From positions 71,383,186 to 71,447,185 of the forward strand of contig CM056743.1 in assembly GCA_029851415.1 (NCBI GenBank): a DNA stretch of 64,000 bases, read 5' to 3'. Every line of letters begins with the position of its first letter. Position 1 is the first letter of the stretch. This document shows positions 43,077-54,885 of this stretch, in pieces. Made by a program: the position numbers and the translations under genes. This DNA comes from Eretmocerus hayati (lineage: Eukaryota > Arthropoda > Insecta > Hymenoptera > Aphelinidae). The notes beneath the pieces are model-generated. The model ran no database searches, was not told where the DNA came from, and saw only the letters and a program-made list of their open reading frames with translations.

Positions 43077-43340
43077 TCAAAATGAATGGTAAATGTCATT
43101 CAAACTTTGAAATTGGACCCTTAGGCTATTGTATTTCCGCAACCATGCCTTCCTCTCACTGGGTGAGCAATGATTCTTATTCCTTCCCCAGTGAGTAGCT
43201 AGATCTCTGACAGCTGCCTCATCTATGTGCTCACGCTGCAGATGATTCCACAACCTTGCAACCGGTTTATGGCAGTAAACACAACCAAATTTTTTTATTC
43301 TTTCGGCTTCCATTTTTTGGACCTGTTGATAGAAGTGCAT
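43077..43340 (-). CDS. Small ORF with Cys2His2-like zinc-binding motif
   Basis: 87 codons from the ATG at 43340. Residues ~20-38 read CVYCHKPVARLWNHLQREH, a C-x2-C-x9-H-x4-H arrangement, followed by a charged helix and SERKAWLRKYNSLR. Similar small zinc-finger segments are found in proteins of arthropod mobile elements and in host zinc-finger genes; I cannot place this one. No neighbouring exon is visible. It may be a single exon or a fragment. Confidence 0.4.
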   Translation of the reverse strand: MHFYQQVQKMEAERIKKFGCVYCHKPVARLWNHLQREHIDEAAVRDLATHWGRNKNHCSPSERKAWLRKYNSLRVQFQSLNDIYHSF

Positions 43341-43347
43341 CCATAGA

Positions 43348-43487
43348 TTTGAGTAATAATAGCAGCTGATTTTCGAGTCAAATTACTGTTTATTTTCAAA
43401 TTTACATATTTTTTTATGCTGACTATTAGTTTATATACTTTTTTTGACCAAATTTTTTGACCAAATCAGCTGCTACTGTTACTCAAA
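43348..43487. repeat. Short inverted repeat, 140 bp
   Basis: TTTGAGTAATAATAGCAGCT at 43348 is inverted at 43463-43487 with two changes. It lies between the zinc-finger ORF and FB2, and could be a small MITE. Confidence 0.65.
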
Positions 43488-43666
43488 CTGTTTATTGGAC
43501 CCCGTGGAAACTGGGGGAAAAAAAGTCCGAGGAAAAATCTGAAAAAATCCACCCTAAGTAAGTCGCATTTTGTCAACCTAATGCCGTTGTCAAAAATGTT
43601 TGCTCACCCTCTAATTTTTTATAAATAAACATACGAGTTATATCACCTAGTATTGCCCATTTCTCC

Positions 43667-43671
43667 GGCTA
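43667..43671. repeat. Target-site duplication GGCTA, left copy (BEL-2)
   Basis: It abuts the TG terminus and recurs at 47506-47510. In the intact right arm of FB2 the corresponding inverted sequence has one copy only (TCGGCTTTCTATGCGGAG region). Confidence 0.9.
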
Positions 43672-43923
43672 TGTTTATCGCGGATAGTGGTGATTTAAAT
43701 AATTTTCACTCAGACTCATTTTGTAAGTGAAAAAACAACAACTGTTTTATTGCCTATAGCTACATGCTAAAAGGCGAGGTGGTGCGGACGAGCGATGGAC
43801 GAGAACTGGCGAGAGCCGCGGAAGGCGACAAACGCGACGGCGCGGAACTCGAGCGTGAGCACAAAATGGCGGATGCGCGCAAAAATTCAGTTCGTTTACA
43901 ATAGATCGTAATGAAACTAAACA
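43672..43923 (-). repeat. BEL-2 3' LTR (252 bp)
   Basis: It aligns end to end with the BEL-1 LTRs and has AATAAA in element orientation (plus strand TTTTATTGCC). The polypurine tract GAGGTGGGCGGTA follows. Confidence 0.93.
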
Positions 43924-44756
43924 TACCGCCCACCTCGATTTATTACTATTGAAAAAATCGATAACTTAGGTAATTTCATTGTACATCAATGCATCAAAAA
44001 AAGGACTCGAACCTAAGAGAATACAATTCAAGGGTGTCATATCCAAATTACAAGTTGATGATAAAGAGCAGTAGGCTCGAAAAATGATTGGATGAAAAAT
44101 TCTAGAAATCGTAATAGATGTAACTAACAGTTGAATTTCCAACTAAAATCGAACAAAAAATCAATACGAAACCGTATGGCTGTTAATTAATTATGAATAA
44201 ATTGTAGAATCTTCAACAACAAAATCTAAGATAATTAAGTGACAGTCCATTCACTTTCTTGTGAAACAGATGACCAAAGAAATAAATCAAAATAAATTCA
44301 CTTAGGTCCATAAGCAGAACCATATAATCCAAAACGCTATTTACAATGGAATGATTTAGCTGAATCATCAAAGAAAAATCATTCAATCAACTTAAGTTGT
44401 TAGAAATACAACGAAAAAAACTAGAAGAATGAAGCGAGAGTTTTAGTTGAATCATTTCACCATCAGGTTTAAAAATATACTAAGTTCCGGCCACCCGGGA
44501 TCGAGTCCCAAAAGGAGGAACGTTCATTCCCTTGAGATATGAACGCCCTTGGCAACCGCGCAATTGACTCTAATTTTCATATTGTGCTTTCATACACGCC
44601 AGACACTAACTTCCTTAGTGCTTTTGAGTTGACAAGACACCCATACTACTTGAAAAAATGACTCTACCTTCACTGATAAGTGGAATTGAGTTTACCGCAG
44701 ACTCGAAAAGACTTCAATCTTAACACTAAATCACTAATTGTCCAATACACGAAAGT
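43924..44756 (-). other. BEL-2 3' untranslated region
   Basis: It matches 8526-9346 of BEL-1 with scattered differences; non-coding. Confidence 0.8.
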
Positions 44757-47458
44757 TCAACTCTCATCACTTTCTTCTTCTGAAGTTTCCGGAACAAGGA
44801 GCACAAGCTTGACAATCGGTCGTCGGAATGTGGATGTACCAGTGCGAACGTCTACGACTCGGATTCTGCCATCATGGCCGGGGAATACAGCGGTGACTAC
44901 TGCTAAGGGCCAGACAGCCGGAGGTCTGCAATCGTCGCGAAGCAAGACTACATCACCCAATCGATAAGCTCTAGAAGGCCTTGACCACTTATGTCTCTCT
45001 TGCAGAGCTTGTAGATATTCACTGGACCATGATTTCCAAAATTCCTGGGCCATTTGAGTCATCCACCGCCATCTGTTATTGACTGAAATGGGCTTCGACG
45101 GAACGGTGGGTTCTGGAATTATAAATGATGGTCTCTGTATGAGGAAATGCGCAGGTGTCAGCGCAGACAATGCAGACGGATCATCTCTCAAAGGAGCAAT
45201 AGGCCTTGAATTCAGACAGGCCTCAATTTTAGATAACAAAGTGGATATTTCTACAAAAGTAAGAACATGGTCACCAACTATCCTTTTCAAATGATGTTTG
45301 GCTGATTTGACTGCAGCCTCCCAAATCCCTCCGAAGTGTGGTGCCGCAGGGGGGTTGAATCTGAACTCAGTCTTCATGTTGCTCAGCTCCACAGCTATGT
45401 CCTTGAATTCCGTAGAAGCTCCATCAAAACGACGTTGTAGTTCAGCATCTGCACCAACGAAATTGAGTCCATTGTCGCACTCCAACTTCCTGCAATGGCC
45501 ACGTCTTGCCTCGAACCGCTCGAATGCAGCCATGAACGCAGGACTAGAATAATCCTCTACGGCTTCCAAGTGTATAGCTCTTGTGCTAAGACAGATGAAA
45601 ATGCAACCATAAGCTTTCATCGTACCACGACCTCGACTTTTGGACAACCGAATTTTAAATGGACCTAAGAAGTCCACTCCCGAGTGCTCAAAGGGATAAG
45701 CAGGTGTGACTCTAACCTTAGGAAGATCTCCCATCAATTGGGTTGACATTTTAGCTGAATATCGTAAACATACCGTGCACTTGTTGATCAGAACTTTTAC
45801 CGCTTGTCGACCTTTGAGAATCCAGTACTGATTCCTGAGACTGGCCAATGTGAGCTGCGTACCGCCGTGTAGAGAATCCAAATGAGCTCTTCTCACGAGT
45901 AGTTCTGTTAACGGGCTCCTGCAGGGTAGAATTAGAGGATATTTGGCCGGATAGTCCAACAAGGCATGACGGAGTCTACCGCCCACTCTGAGTAGCCCTT
46001 GATCTAGAAAAGGTCTTAGTTTCAATAAATTGGTAACCTTGATTTCTTTGCCCATCTCTAGGCACCTGAAACAGTCACCAAAGCTATGCCTTTGCTCAAG
46101 ATAGATCCATAATAATTCAGAGTTCTTCAGCTCTGCTGTGTTTAGCAAACCGCCTGAAAACGCGTCCAAGTCAATGAATTCCAGCTTCAGGAATTGGATT
46201 TTCCCCTTCTTTTTCTCATCCATACGAAGACTCAGCTTCGTCAAAAAACGAAGACAGAGAGCCGTGATTCGCAACAGTTTGGAAACTGTGGAATACCTGT
46301 TCACAAGATCATTTTGAGTCATGAAATCCGGACACTGACTCGCCGTGATGGCATGAGACGAAGTTTTCTCTTCAGGAGGATTAACTGTCAAATTCTCAGC
46401 CTCAGTGGTCCACGGATCACATGACTCTGTGAGAAACGAGGGACCTTTCCACCAAAGTTCAAATGAAGATAAACTTTCAGGACTCAAACCTCGAGAAACC
46501 ACATCCGCTGGGTTATCTTTTGATCTGACATGATGCCAATGTGCCTTAGGAAGCAATTCTTGAATTTGCGAACATCTATTTGCCACGAATGTATGCCACC
46601 GATTAGGCAAGGCTCTGATCCAAAACAAAACATCCTTCGAATCTGACCATAAATGAGTTGCTACTGTTTTAATAGGCATAATTTTCAAGAAATGATCAGC
46701 AAGTTTTGTTAACAACAACGCCGCACAGAGCTCTAGTCGGGGTATGCTAACTGTCTTGATTGGCGCTACCTTTGATTTGGCACACTGCAATGAAACAACA
46801 ACTTCACCGTTTCTGATCAATCTCAAATAAATTACAGCCCCGTACGCTTTAGAGGAAGCATCCGCAAACCCATGCAGTTCTATAAGCAACCCCTGGCTCG
46901 AATAACCTACCCATCGAGGAATTTTGATTTCTTCCAAACTCATCAGCTTTTCATACCAATCAGCCCACTTTTCTGAATATTCTTCAGGAAGCACATCGTC
47001 CCAATTGCACTTTAACAGCCAAAGAGATTGCATGAATATTTTCGCCCAAATTACTACAGGAGCTAACCATCCTAAAGGGTCAAAGATTTTGGCCGTAAGT
47101 GACAAAACGGATCTTTTAGTCAATTTTTGACTGTCGAACACTTGAGGCTTGATTTTAAAATGAAAATAATCTTCTCTCGGGGACCAAGAAAGTCCCAATA
47201 TAGATGTACAATCATCCGAATCGAAAGTCGTTGAGCCGTGAATCCTATGATCAATAGAGATTTTCTCTATCAATCGCGCATCATTAGCTGCCCATTTTCT
47301 CAGCTCAAAACCGCCCACCTTGAGAATCCCGATCAGCTGATCCTGTTTCTCTAGAGCTTCACTCAATGTTTCTCCCCCCGACATAAAATCATCCATGTAT
47401 GATTCATCCTCGATGATTTTAATAGCCAGAATGAATAGGTGGCTGTAATCCTGAGTTA
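44757..47458 (-). pseudogene. BEL-2 pol fragment: RT active site to C-terminus
   Basis: An 879-codon stretch (47396-44757) without a stop, open a further ~20 codons to the deletion joint. It starts just before YMDD. RNase H has the canonical FADAS where BEL-1 has LGDAS. The integrase second Asp motif reads CDNGLNFVGAD, closer to the family norm than the BEL-1 version. HHCC finger, D, D, E and the DUF5641-like tail are all present. No N-terminal RT or start context remains, so it is a pseudogene despite the clean frame. Confidence 0.9.
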
Positions 47459-47462
47459 ATTA

Positions 47463-47505
47463 GAAAATTCAATTCGTTTACAATAGATCGTAATGAAACT
47501 AAACA
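47463..47505 (-). repeat. BEL-2 5' LTR remnant (~43 bp)
   Basis: AATTCAATTCGTTTACAATA ... GAAACTAAACA equals the LTR terminus. The deletion joint to pol at ~47459-47464 lies in short AATT-rich sequence, compatible with microhomology joining. Confidence 0.88.
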
Positions 47506-48050
47506 GGCTAGAAAGCCGATACGAGGACAAAAACTTTTGCTCATCATTGCTTCAACCTCACTTGTATTTGCTCAGGCCTCAGAATTAGATAAATCATCAT
47601 TAATTTTTAATAAACAATCAAAAACACTTCTTGTAACTCCAAAGTAATGCGCAGTGCGCATAGGTATAATGTCGAGCGGCGCGCATGCGCACTGCGCATT
47701 GTACAGTACTTAGAGATGGAAAAAGTGTTTTTGATTGTTTATTAAAAATTGATGATGATTTATCCAATTCTGAGGGCTGAGCAAATACAAGTGAGGTTGA
47801 AGCAACGATGAGCAAATGTTTTTGTCCTCGTATCGGCTTTCTATGCGGAGAAATGGGCAACACTAGGTGGTATAAGTCGAATGTTCATTTATAAAAAATT
47901 CGAGGGTGAGCAAACATTTTTAACAACGGCATTAGCTTGACAAAATGCGACTCACTTAGTGCAAATTTCTTCAGATTTTTCCTCGGACATTTTTTTCCCC
48001 AGTTTCCACGCAGTCAATTGGAGCGAGTAATTTACCATAAGCAAGCACAG

Positions 48051-48667
48051 GTTGGCACCAACTTTGTCAGGTATAGAAGTTCTAAAGGATGATTTAGATA
48101 CAAAAAAATAGCTCATTCCGAAATAGCGTTCTATAAGAACTCCTTATCCCTGTATTTTTCATAATCAATCGATGACTATGCGCATTGCATTCAACGCTAC
48201 GTGGCTTCCCTGTAGCTCGTACCGACGCGCGAGTGGACTTAACAAATTTTAATTCTCCTGATAAAAATACTTCTTCCACGGTTTTGCAATCTGCAATTCA
48301 TACAATCATATATCTCCCCCAAGGTCCAGATCACCAGCTGTACTACGTTGCGTGATCCGCGTGGTGATCTGGACTCCAGATGTGATGAATTATTATATGA
48401 ATTGTAAAACAACGAATTATCGGATCCCAAAACTGTGAAGGAGGAGTTCTTATTAGGAGAACTGGAATTTTTTTATTAAGTCTACTTGCGCGTCGGTGCG
48501 AGTTACAAGAAAGCCACACAGCGTTCAATGCAATGCGCATAGTCATCGATTAATTATAAAAAATGCAGGAATAAGGAGTTTTTGTGGAATGCGTTTTCGG
48601 GATAAGTGTTTTTTTCTTATCTAAATCACTCTTTAGACCTTCTATAATTGACAAAATTGGTGCCAAC
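48051..48667. mobile_element. FB3: ~617-bp foldback
   Basis: GTTGGCACCAACTTTGTCAG at 48051 is inverted ending at 48667. The arms are ~300 bp with a centre near 48355 bearing CCAGATCACCAGCTG and its inverse GGTGATCTGGA. Landmarks TCGATGACTATGCGCATTGC (48168) and GCAATGCGCATAGTCATCGA (48530) are exact inverses. Confidence 0.88.
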
Positions 48668-48830
48668 TTAGCAAGCACAAGTTGGCATCAACTTTGCCAG
48701 GTATAAAATTCTAAAAAGTGATCTAGATATCAAAAAATTCCTTATTCCTGTATGTTCTTTAATTAATCGATGACAATACGCATTGCATCCAACGCTGTGT
48801 GGCTTCCTCGAGGGGTGTCTCACTGAATGG
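48668..48830. repeat. Partial third copy of the FB3 arm
   Basis: AGCAAGCACAAGTTGGCATC through ATGCGCATTGC-like sequence and TGTGTGGCTTCC repeats the left arm of FB3 (48041-48215) in direct orientation, immediately after the FB3 right arm. Confidence 0.8.
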
Positions 48831-48871
48831 TAGTCTATTTCGCTGCCGGCCGCTGTTGGTCGCATGAGATA

Positions 48872-49526
48872 AGTGATCCTGGCATCGAAATTGTCAGCTA
48901 CAGGAATTCCAAAAAGAGGGATCGATACTCTAGAAACTCCTCCATACAAATCCGCACTGAGAAAAACTCCTCCAGCCTCCAATTTTCCGAGATTATTGAT
49001 AAACACGCTGGAACCAAGCACCCCAGTACGCCTCTTCTACTGCACGTGGAGACGTGTTCGTGGTATGGAAATACTTGTGTTGAAAAAAGAAAATACCCGT
49101 CTCCTTAGAAATCTCTTGCTTCCCGCTAGTTTTTCCACACTCAGAATTGTTGCCCATAAGCATGAAAATCCAGATCATTCGCTGTCTTACACAACGTCCA
49201 TGCGTAACTTACGCAAGACAGCTGGTGATCTGGACTTTCGTGCTTGTCGACAACAATTCCCAGTATGGAAAAACTAACAGAAAGCAAGAGATTTCCGAGG
49301 ATACGGGTATTTTCTTTTTTCAACACAAGTATTTCTATACCGCGAACATGTCTCCGCGTACAGTAGGAGGGACGTACTGCTTGGTTTCAGTTCGTTTATC
49401 AATAATCTTGGAAAATTGGAGGGTGGAGGTGTTTTTCTAAGCGCGAATTCGTATGTAGGAGTTTTGAAAGTATCGACTTCTTCTTTTGGAATTCCTGTAG
49501 CTGACAATTTCGGTGCCAAGATCACT
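48872..49526. mobile_element. FB4: ~655-bp foldback
   Basis: AGTGATCCTGGCATCGAAAT at 48872 is inverted ending at 49526. The arms are ~315 bp. The centre near 49190-49215 contains CCAGATCA...CGCTGTC and GACAGCTGGTGATCTGGA, shared with the FB3 centre, so FB3 and FB4 are related. Overlapping frames on both strands are palindrome shadows. Confidence 0.85.
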
Positions 49527-51130
49527 AACTGATCCAGACTTGGGCTGGATCATCTTTCATTAAGAGACAATTAGGAGCACAAGAAGTGAGAATGCTTGGG
49601 GAATTTCCACGTCAAATGAGATCAAGGGCTGGAATTGAAACTTTGGAGAGCGGACTGAAAATGGAGAATATTCATGGATATATCGGTACATTTGAAGTTT
49701 GTGCTGAGTACAGTATTGAGACAGGCTGGTTTTTCAATCATCTTAAGCGATTACAGTCATGGCAAGATTGATTGACGTCCTCGAAAAAAATTACTGTAGG
49801 AGAGAAGATGAAAAAAGAGCTGGTCAACTTAAGAAGTTCCAAGAATACTTGTAGAATAAGCCCGTTTACGGGGTGAGTATGAGTCCTACTTGTCTAAGAT
49901 GAATTGATCGTCTGTCATTGTTTCTACTCACAGATAAACAACCGAGAAGATGGGTGATATTTCCGCCTGTTGTTGAATTTTTCTTGTATTATATCGATTG
50001 TATTAATATCAATTAATGTTTTTCTTCAATTATTTTAGACGATATTCCGATTGAATTTTGATAATGAATATATACCACCATATTATTAAGGCGAATGTAG
50101 TCTCGTTCATTCGAATGACGTAGAAGTATCTTTGACTTTGATACCGCTTAGGAAAAGAGTACAAGAAAAAGGTACGAGGAGAAGTGTGAATATAATTCCA
50201 TTACTCTCATCCAATCATAGCGAATAGTGTGAGCTGGTTTCATTCTTACGGCAACCAAGATTATCAAGACTAAACCACTCAGCTTTGAGAGACCCAATAC
50301 ATTAAACCTGGAGGCAATGCAAAAATTTCACGATTCAAGTGACCAAGTGCCTACTACTTCACTTTTCCAAAAGTCTAAGTTGGCGAGTATGACCATCTTT
50401 CACCCCTACAGCTCCATCTGGAACCAAAATATGGTACTCAGCTCTTCAGAGTCATGAGATCAGGTCAAACATGGCTCGAGGAGCAGAATGGACAGTAAAA
50501 GGGGGGATTGTTGAGCAATATCGGGTTGTCGAAATTGTCCCGTCATAAAGATGAACTTCTCGGATGATGATTTTATCTGAATCACGAGTCAGATCCAGAT
50601 GTCCCTCATCATTTGTCTATACAAAGGCGAGTCAAAGCTCGAAGCTCAAAAGACTGGTGAACCTTACTCTGTATTCGGAAAACTTAACGTGAGGATGGAT
50701 CGATCCACGAGATTTCTCATAGCAACCTGGTGGATCGAAAGAGTACCCTCCTACCGATACGATTCATAAGGAAATTTGACGTGGTAGCTTAACAACGCGA
50801 TACAGTTATCCTGGTATGACGCACAGTGGAACAAACAAGTTTTTGGATCATCCGTCTTTACGTTAAATCGCAATCGATTGACACATGCGCAAACGCAGGA
50901 GGTTGTTCTCAATCATCCAAAAGTTTTTCGTTTGCGGATTTGTCGACCGATTGCAAATTCAGGTCACGATTAAGTATCTAAAAATTTGCTTGCCTCACTG
51001 TGTGACGGAGTTTTTTAAGTGATGGAAATGACGTCCGTTCAGCCTTCATACCGGTGGATTTCGAATTGAGAGCTTGCGAAACTCATGCAAGTGACATGAA
51101 GCTTCGTAACACACAGTTATCCAGGTAATG
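49527..51130. other. Unassigned sequence left of the satellite
   Basis: 1.6 kb without a supported gene, RNA or repeat; frames are under 65 codons. It forms the junction between the foldback cluster and the satellite. Confidence 0.5.
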
Positions 51131-53015
51131 TTTGATACTTTGAATGGATGTGTGGGTGGCGAATGTCCCGGAGAGGAGAATCGAACAGCAGGGAGCGAGG
51201 TGACGTACGAAAACGGGTCACGTGGATCGGTCATCTCTGGCGCATACGGTAGGGGGATTCGTGCTTGCATCGACGGGAAGGACGGGATAGTCTTGATTGT
51301 TCCTGAATTGGATATGTGCAGTGACTTTTCCTGGAGGTCCGGAAAGGTTTTTTTTTTTACTTGAAAGGGTCCAAAGAGCGGAATAGAACAGTAAAAGGGC
51401 GGAATCCCGTGGATCGTGGGTCTAGGGAACTTGAGCTTTTCTGGTGAGATAGTCTTATGAGATATAAAGTTGCATGACTGAAATCCATGAAAATGGATCG
51501 GTGATCTCTGAAGCTGGGATCGCTCGGGCTCAACAGCAATTCTCAGACAATTTCTCGAGCCGCGGATGTCCCGAGGGGCGTGACCGAACAGTGGAAGGGC
51601 GAATCCTCGTTCAAGATCAAGTACCGTCAATGCGGCGCTTTCCCGACGAATGGTGAAGGAATTCGTGGATGCTCCGACGAGGACTATGGGATACCCTAAA
51701 TTGTCCCTAAAGTGGGATGTGCATTGATCCTTTTGGGGTATCCGAGATTATTTCCTGGGTCGGATGTGGCCCAGGGAGCTTGATAGGAGAGTGAGAGTGT
51801 GACATGGCGTAGATTATTATCGGTCTGCAGGACGTAGGGTCCATGGTCATCCGGTATCCAGAGAGGTATGGTAGCATGGCTGAGCTGTATGGAATTGTAT
51901 CGATGGTTCCCGGAGTCAAGACCTGCATCGGTTTGACCGGGATATGTCGGATTTATTTCCAGATAGCGGATGTTCCGCGAAACGAAATCGAACAGTAAGA
52001 GGGCGAATTGACGGTAAAGACCGGATATCGTCGTTCGGTCTTGCCTAGCACACACGAAGGAGAAATTTGTGGTTGCATTGACGAGAACGAAAAGATCATC
52101 TCGATCGTTCCTGTATCGGGCATGTGCAGCGACTCTCGCGGTGGTCATGAATAAATCTCCTGATCGACTATGGTCCAAAGAACGGGATAGAACAGTAAAA
52201 GGGCGGACTACCGTGGATAGAGGGTCGGGTATATCATGCTCCCTGGTGATACAGTATTTGGACGTATATACATGCATCGCTCAACTCATGAATGTGTATG
52301 AATGATTCCTCAAGTAGGAATCTGCATGGGCTGGGCCGGATAACTTTGATGATTCTATAAGTCGCGGATGGCCTGCTGAGCATAATCGAACAGTAAAGGA
52401 GCGGTCCGCCGTTCATGATCTAGGCTCCTAGATCCGTCTTCTTCTTCACGAATGGTAAAGGGCTTCCTTCAGCTATGCAACCATATATCTCCGAATACTG
52501 TATCACCAGGGCGTAATATCCCTGAACCCTCGATCCACGGTAATCCGCCCTTTTACTGTTCTATCCCGTTCTCTGGAGCACAATCGTTCCGGAAAATATT
52601 CGCAGGAAGAGTCGGATAACTCCCTAGGTCGCGAATGTCGGAGTAGCAAAATGGAATAGTAAGAGGGCGGATTCCCATACAAAACGGGGTATGGTGGATC
52701 GGACTTCTCTGACGAGTACGGCTGGGAAATTCGTCGTTTCGTCGACGAGAACGACGAGATTGTTTAGATCGTAACTGAAGTGGACAAAAGCAGTGACTCT
52801 CCCCGGGGGTCCGGGTAGATTTCTTCAGTCGAATTATGCCCAGGGAGAAGGATCTTAGAGTGAGAGTGTTGAATGCCGTGGACTATCGGTCTGGAGAACT
52901 TAGGCTACATAGTTATTCACTATTCAGAGAAGTATTTTAGCCTGGCTGAGCTCTATGGAATTCTATCGATGGTTCCCGGAGTCGAGATCTGCATCGGCTC
53001 GACCGGGATACTTGG
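51131..53015. repeat. Higher-order unit 1 (array edge)
   Basis: It begins mid-monomer; similarity to the other units starts at GATACTTTGAATGG. Its first box is diverged (GAACAGCAGGGAGC). Confidence 0.85.
52490..52590 (-). repeat. Inverted half-monomer (one per higher-order unit)
   Basis: ACTGTATCACCAGGGCGTAA ... CCGCCCTTTTACTGTTCTAT is the inverse of 52170-52262 (GGGATAGAACAGTAAAAGGG ... CTGGTGATACAGT). The same block lies near 54361, 56232, 58106, 60379 and 62253. It enlarges that monomer interval to ~270 bp. Confidence 0.88.
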
Positions 53016-54885
53016 AATGGATGTGTGGGTGGCGAATGTCCCGGGGAGGAGAATCGAACAGTAAGAGAGCGAGGCGACGTACAAGACCGGGTCACGTGGA
53101 TCGGTCATCTCTGGCGCATACGGTACGGGGATCCGTGCTTGCATCGACGGGAAGGACGGGATAGTCTTGATTGTTCCTGAATTGGATATGTGCAGTGACT
53201 TTTCCTGGAGGTCCGGAAGGTTTTTTTTTACTGAAAAGGGTCCAAAGAACGGAATAGAACAGTAAAAGGGCGGAATCCCGTGGATCGTGGGTCTAGGGAA
53301 CTTGAGCTTTTCTGGTGAGATAGTCTTATGAGATATGAAGTTGCATGACTGAAATCCATGAAAATGGATCGGTGATCTCTGAAGCTGGGATCGCTCGGCC
53401 TCAACAGCGATTCTCAGACGATTTCTCGAGCTGCGGATGTCCCGAGGGGCGTGACCGAACAGTAAAAAGGCGAATCCTCGTTCAAGATCAAGTACCGTCA
53501 ATGCGGCGCTTTCCCGACGAATGGTAAAGGAATTCGTGGATGCTCCGACGAGGACTATGGGATACCCTAAGTTGTCCCTAAAGTGAGATGTGCATTGATC
53601 CTTTTGGGGTATCCGAGATTATTTCCTGGGTCGGATGTGGCCCAGGGAGCATGATAGGAGAGTGAGAGTGTGACATGGCATAGATTATTATCGGTCTGCA
53701 GGACGTAGGGTCCATGGTCATCCGGGATCCAGAGAGGTATGGTAGCATGGCTGAGCTGTATGGAATTGTATCGATGGTTCCCGGAGTCAAGACCTGCATC
53801 GGCTTGACCGGGATATGTCGGATTTATTCCCGGGTAGCGGATGTTCCGCGGAACGAAATCGAACAGTAAGAGGGCGAAATGACGGTAAAGACCAGATCTC
53901 GTCGTTCGGTCTTGCCTAGCACATACGGAGGAGAAATTCGTGGTTGCATTGACAAGAACGAAAAGATCATCTCGATCGTTCCTGTATCGGGAATGTGCAG
54001 CGACTCTCGCGGTGGTCATGAATGAATCTCCTGATCGATTATGGTCCAGAGAACGGGATAGAACAGTAAAAGGGCGGACTACCGTGGATAGAGGGTCGGG
54101 TATATCATGCTCCCTGGTGATACAGTATCTGGACGAATATACATGCATCGCTCAACTCATGAATCTGTATGAATGGTTCCTCAAGTAGGAATCTGCATGG
54201 GCTGGGCCGGATAACTTTGATGATTCTATAAGTCGCGGATGGCCTGCTGAGCATAATCGAACAGTAAAGGAGCGGTCCGCCGTTCATGATCTAGGCTCCT
54301 AGATCCGTCTTCTTCTTCACGAATGGTAAAGGGCTTCCTTCAGATATGCAACCATATATCTCCGAATACTGTATCACCAGGGCGTAATATCCCTGAACCC
54401 TCGATCCACGGTAATCCGCCCTTTAACTGTTCTATCCCGTTCTCTGGAGCACAATCGTTCCGGGAAATATTCGCGGAGAGAGTCGCATAACTCCCCAGGT
54501 CGCGAATGTCGGAGTAGCAAGATGGAACAGTAAAAGGGCGGATTCCCATACAAAACGGGGTATGGTGGATCGGACTTCTCTGACGAGTACGGCTGGGGAA
54601 TCCGTCGTTCGTCGACGAGAACGACGAGATTGTTTAGATCGTTACTGAAGGGGACAAAAGCAGTGACTCTCTCCGGGGGTCCGGGCCGATTTCTTCAGTC
54701 GAATCATGCCCAGGGAGAAGGATTTTAGAGTAAGAGTGTTGAATGCCGTGGAATTTCGGTCTGGAGAACTTAGGCTACATAGTTATCCACCATTCAGAGA
54801 AGTATTTTAGCCTGGCTGAGCTATATGGAATTCTATCGATGGTTCCCGGAGTCGAGATCTGCATCGGCTCGACCGGGATACTTGG
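53016..54885. repeat. Higher-order unit 2
   Basis: 1,870 bp. It shares private variants with unit 7 (for example GAACAGTAAAAAGGCG at 53458 and 63222). Confidence 0.9.

Larger units (their letters stand above)
43672..47505 (-). mobile_element. BEL-2: internally deleted BEL/Pao copy
   Basis: It has the same family as BEL-1, in the same orientation. It retains the 3' LTR (43672-43923), polypurine tract, 3' UTR and pol from the RT active site onward. About 4.15 kb are gone relative to BEL-1: gag, protease, N-terminal RT, leader and most of the 5' LTR. Only the last ~43 bp of the 5' LTR (47463-47505) remain. The GGCTA duplication shows that deletion followed a normal insertion. Confidence 0.92.
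43503..48010. mobile_element. FB2: long-arm foldback, split by BEL-2
   Basis: CGTGGAAACTGGGGGAAAAA at 43503 is inverted at 48010. The left arm runs 43503-43671 and, beyond BEL-2, 47511-~47680. The right arm runs ~47705-48010. Removing BEL-2 gives a ~670-bp palindrome with ~330-bp arms and a GCGCAGTGCGCAT-rich centre near 47650-47700. No coding capacity of its own. Confidence 0.88.

Noticed and set aside
48827..49525. Overlapping 80-134-codon frames on both strands
   Set aside because: They are mirror translations of the FB4 palindrome arms.
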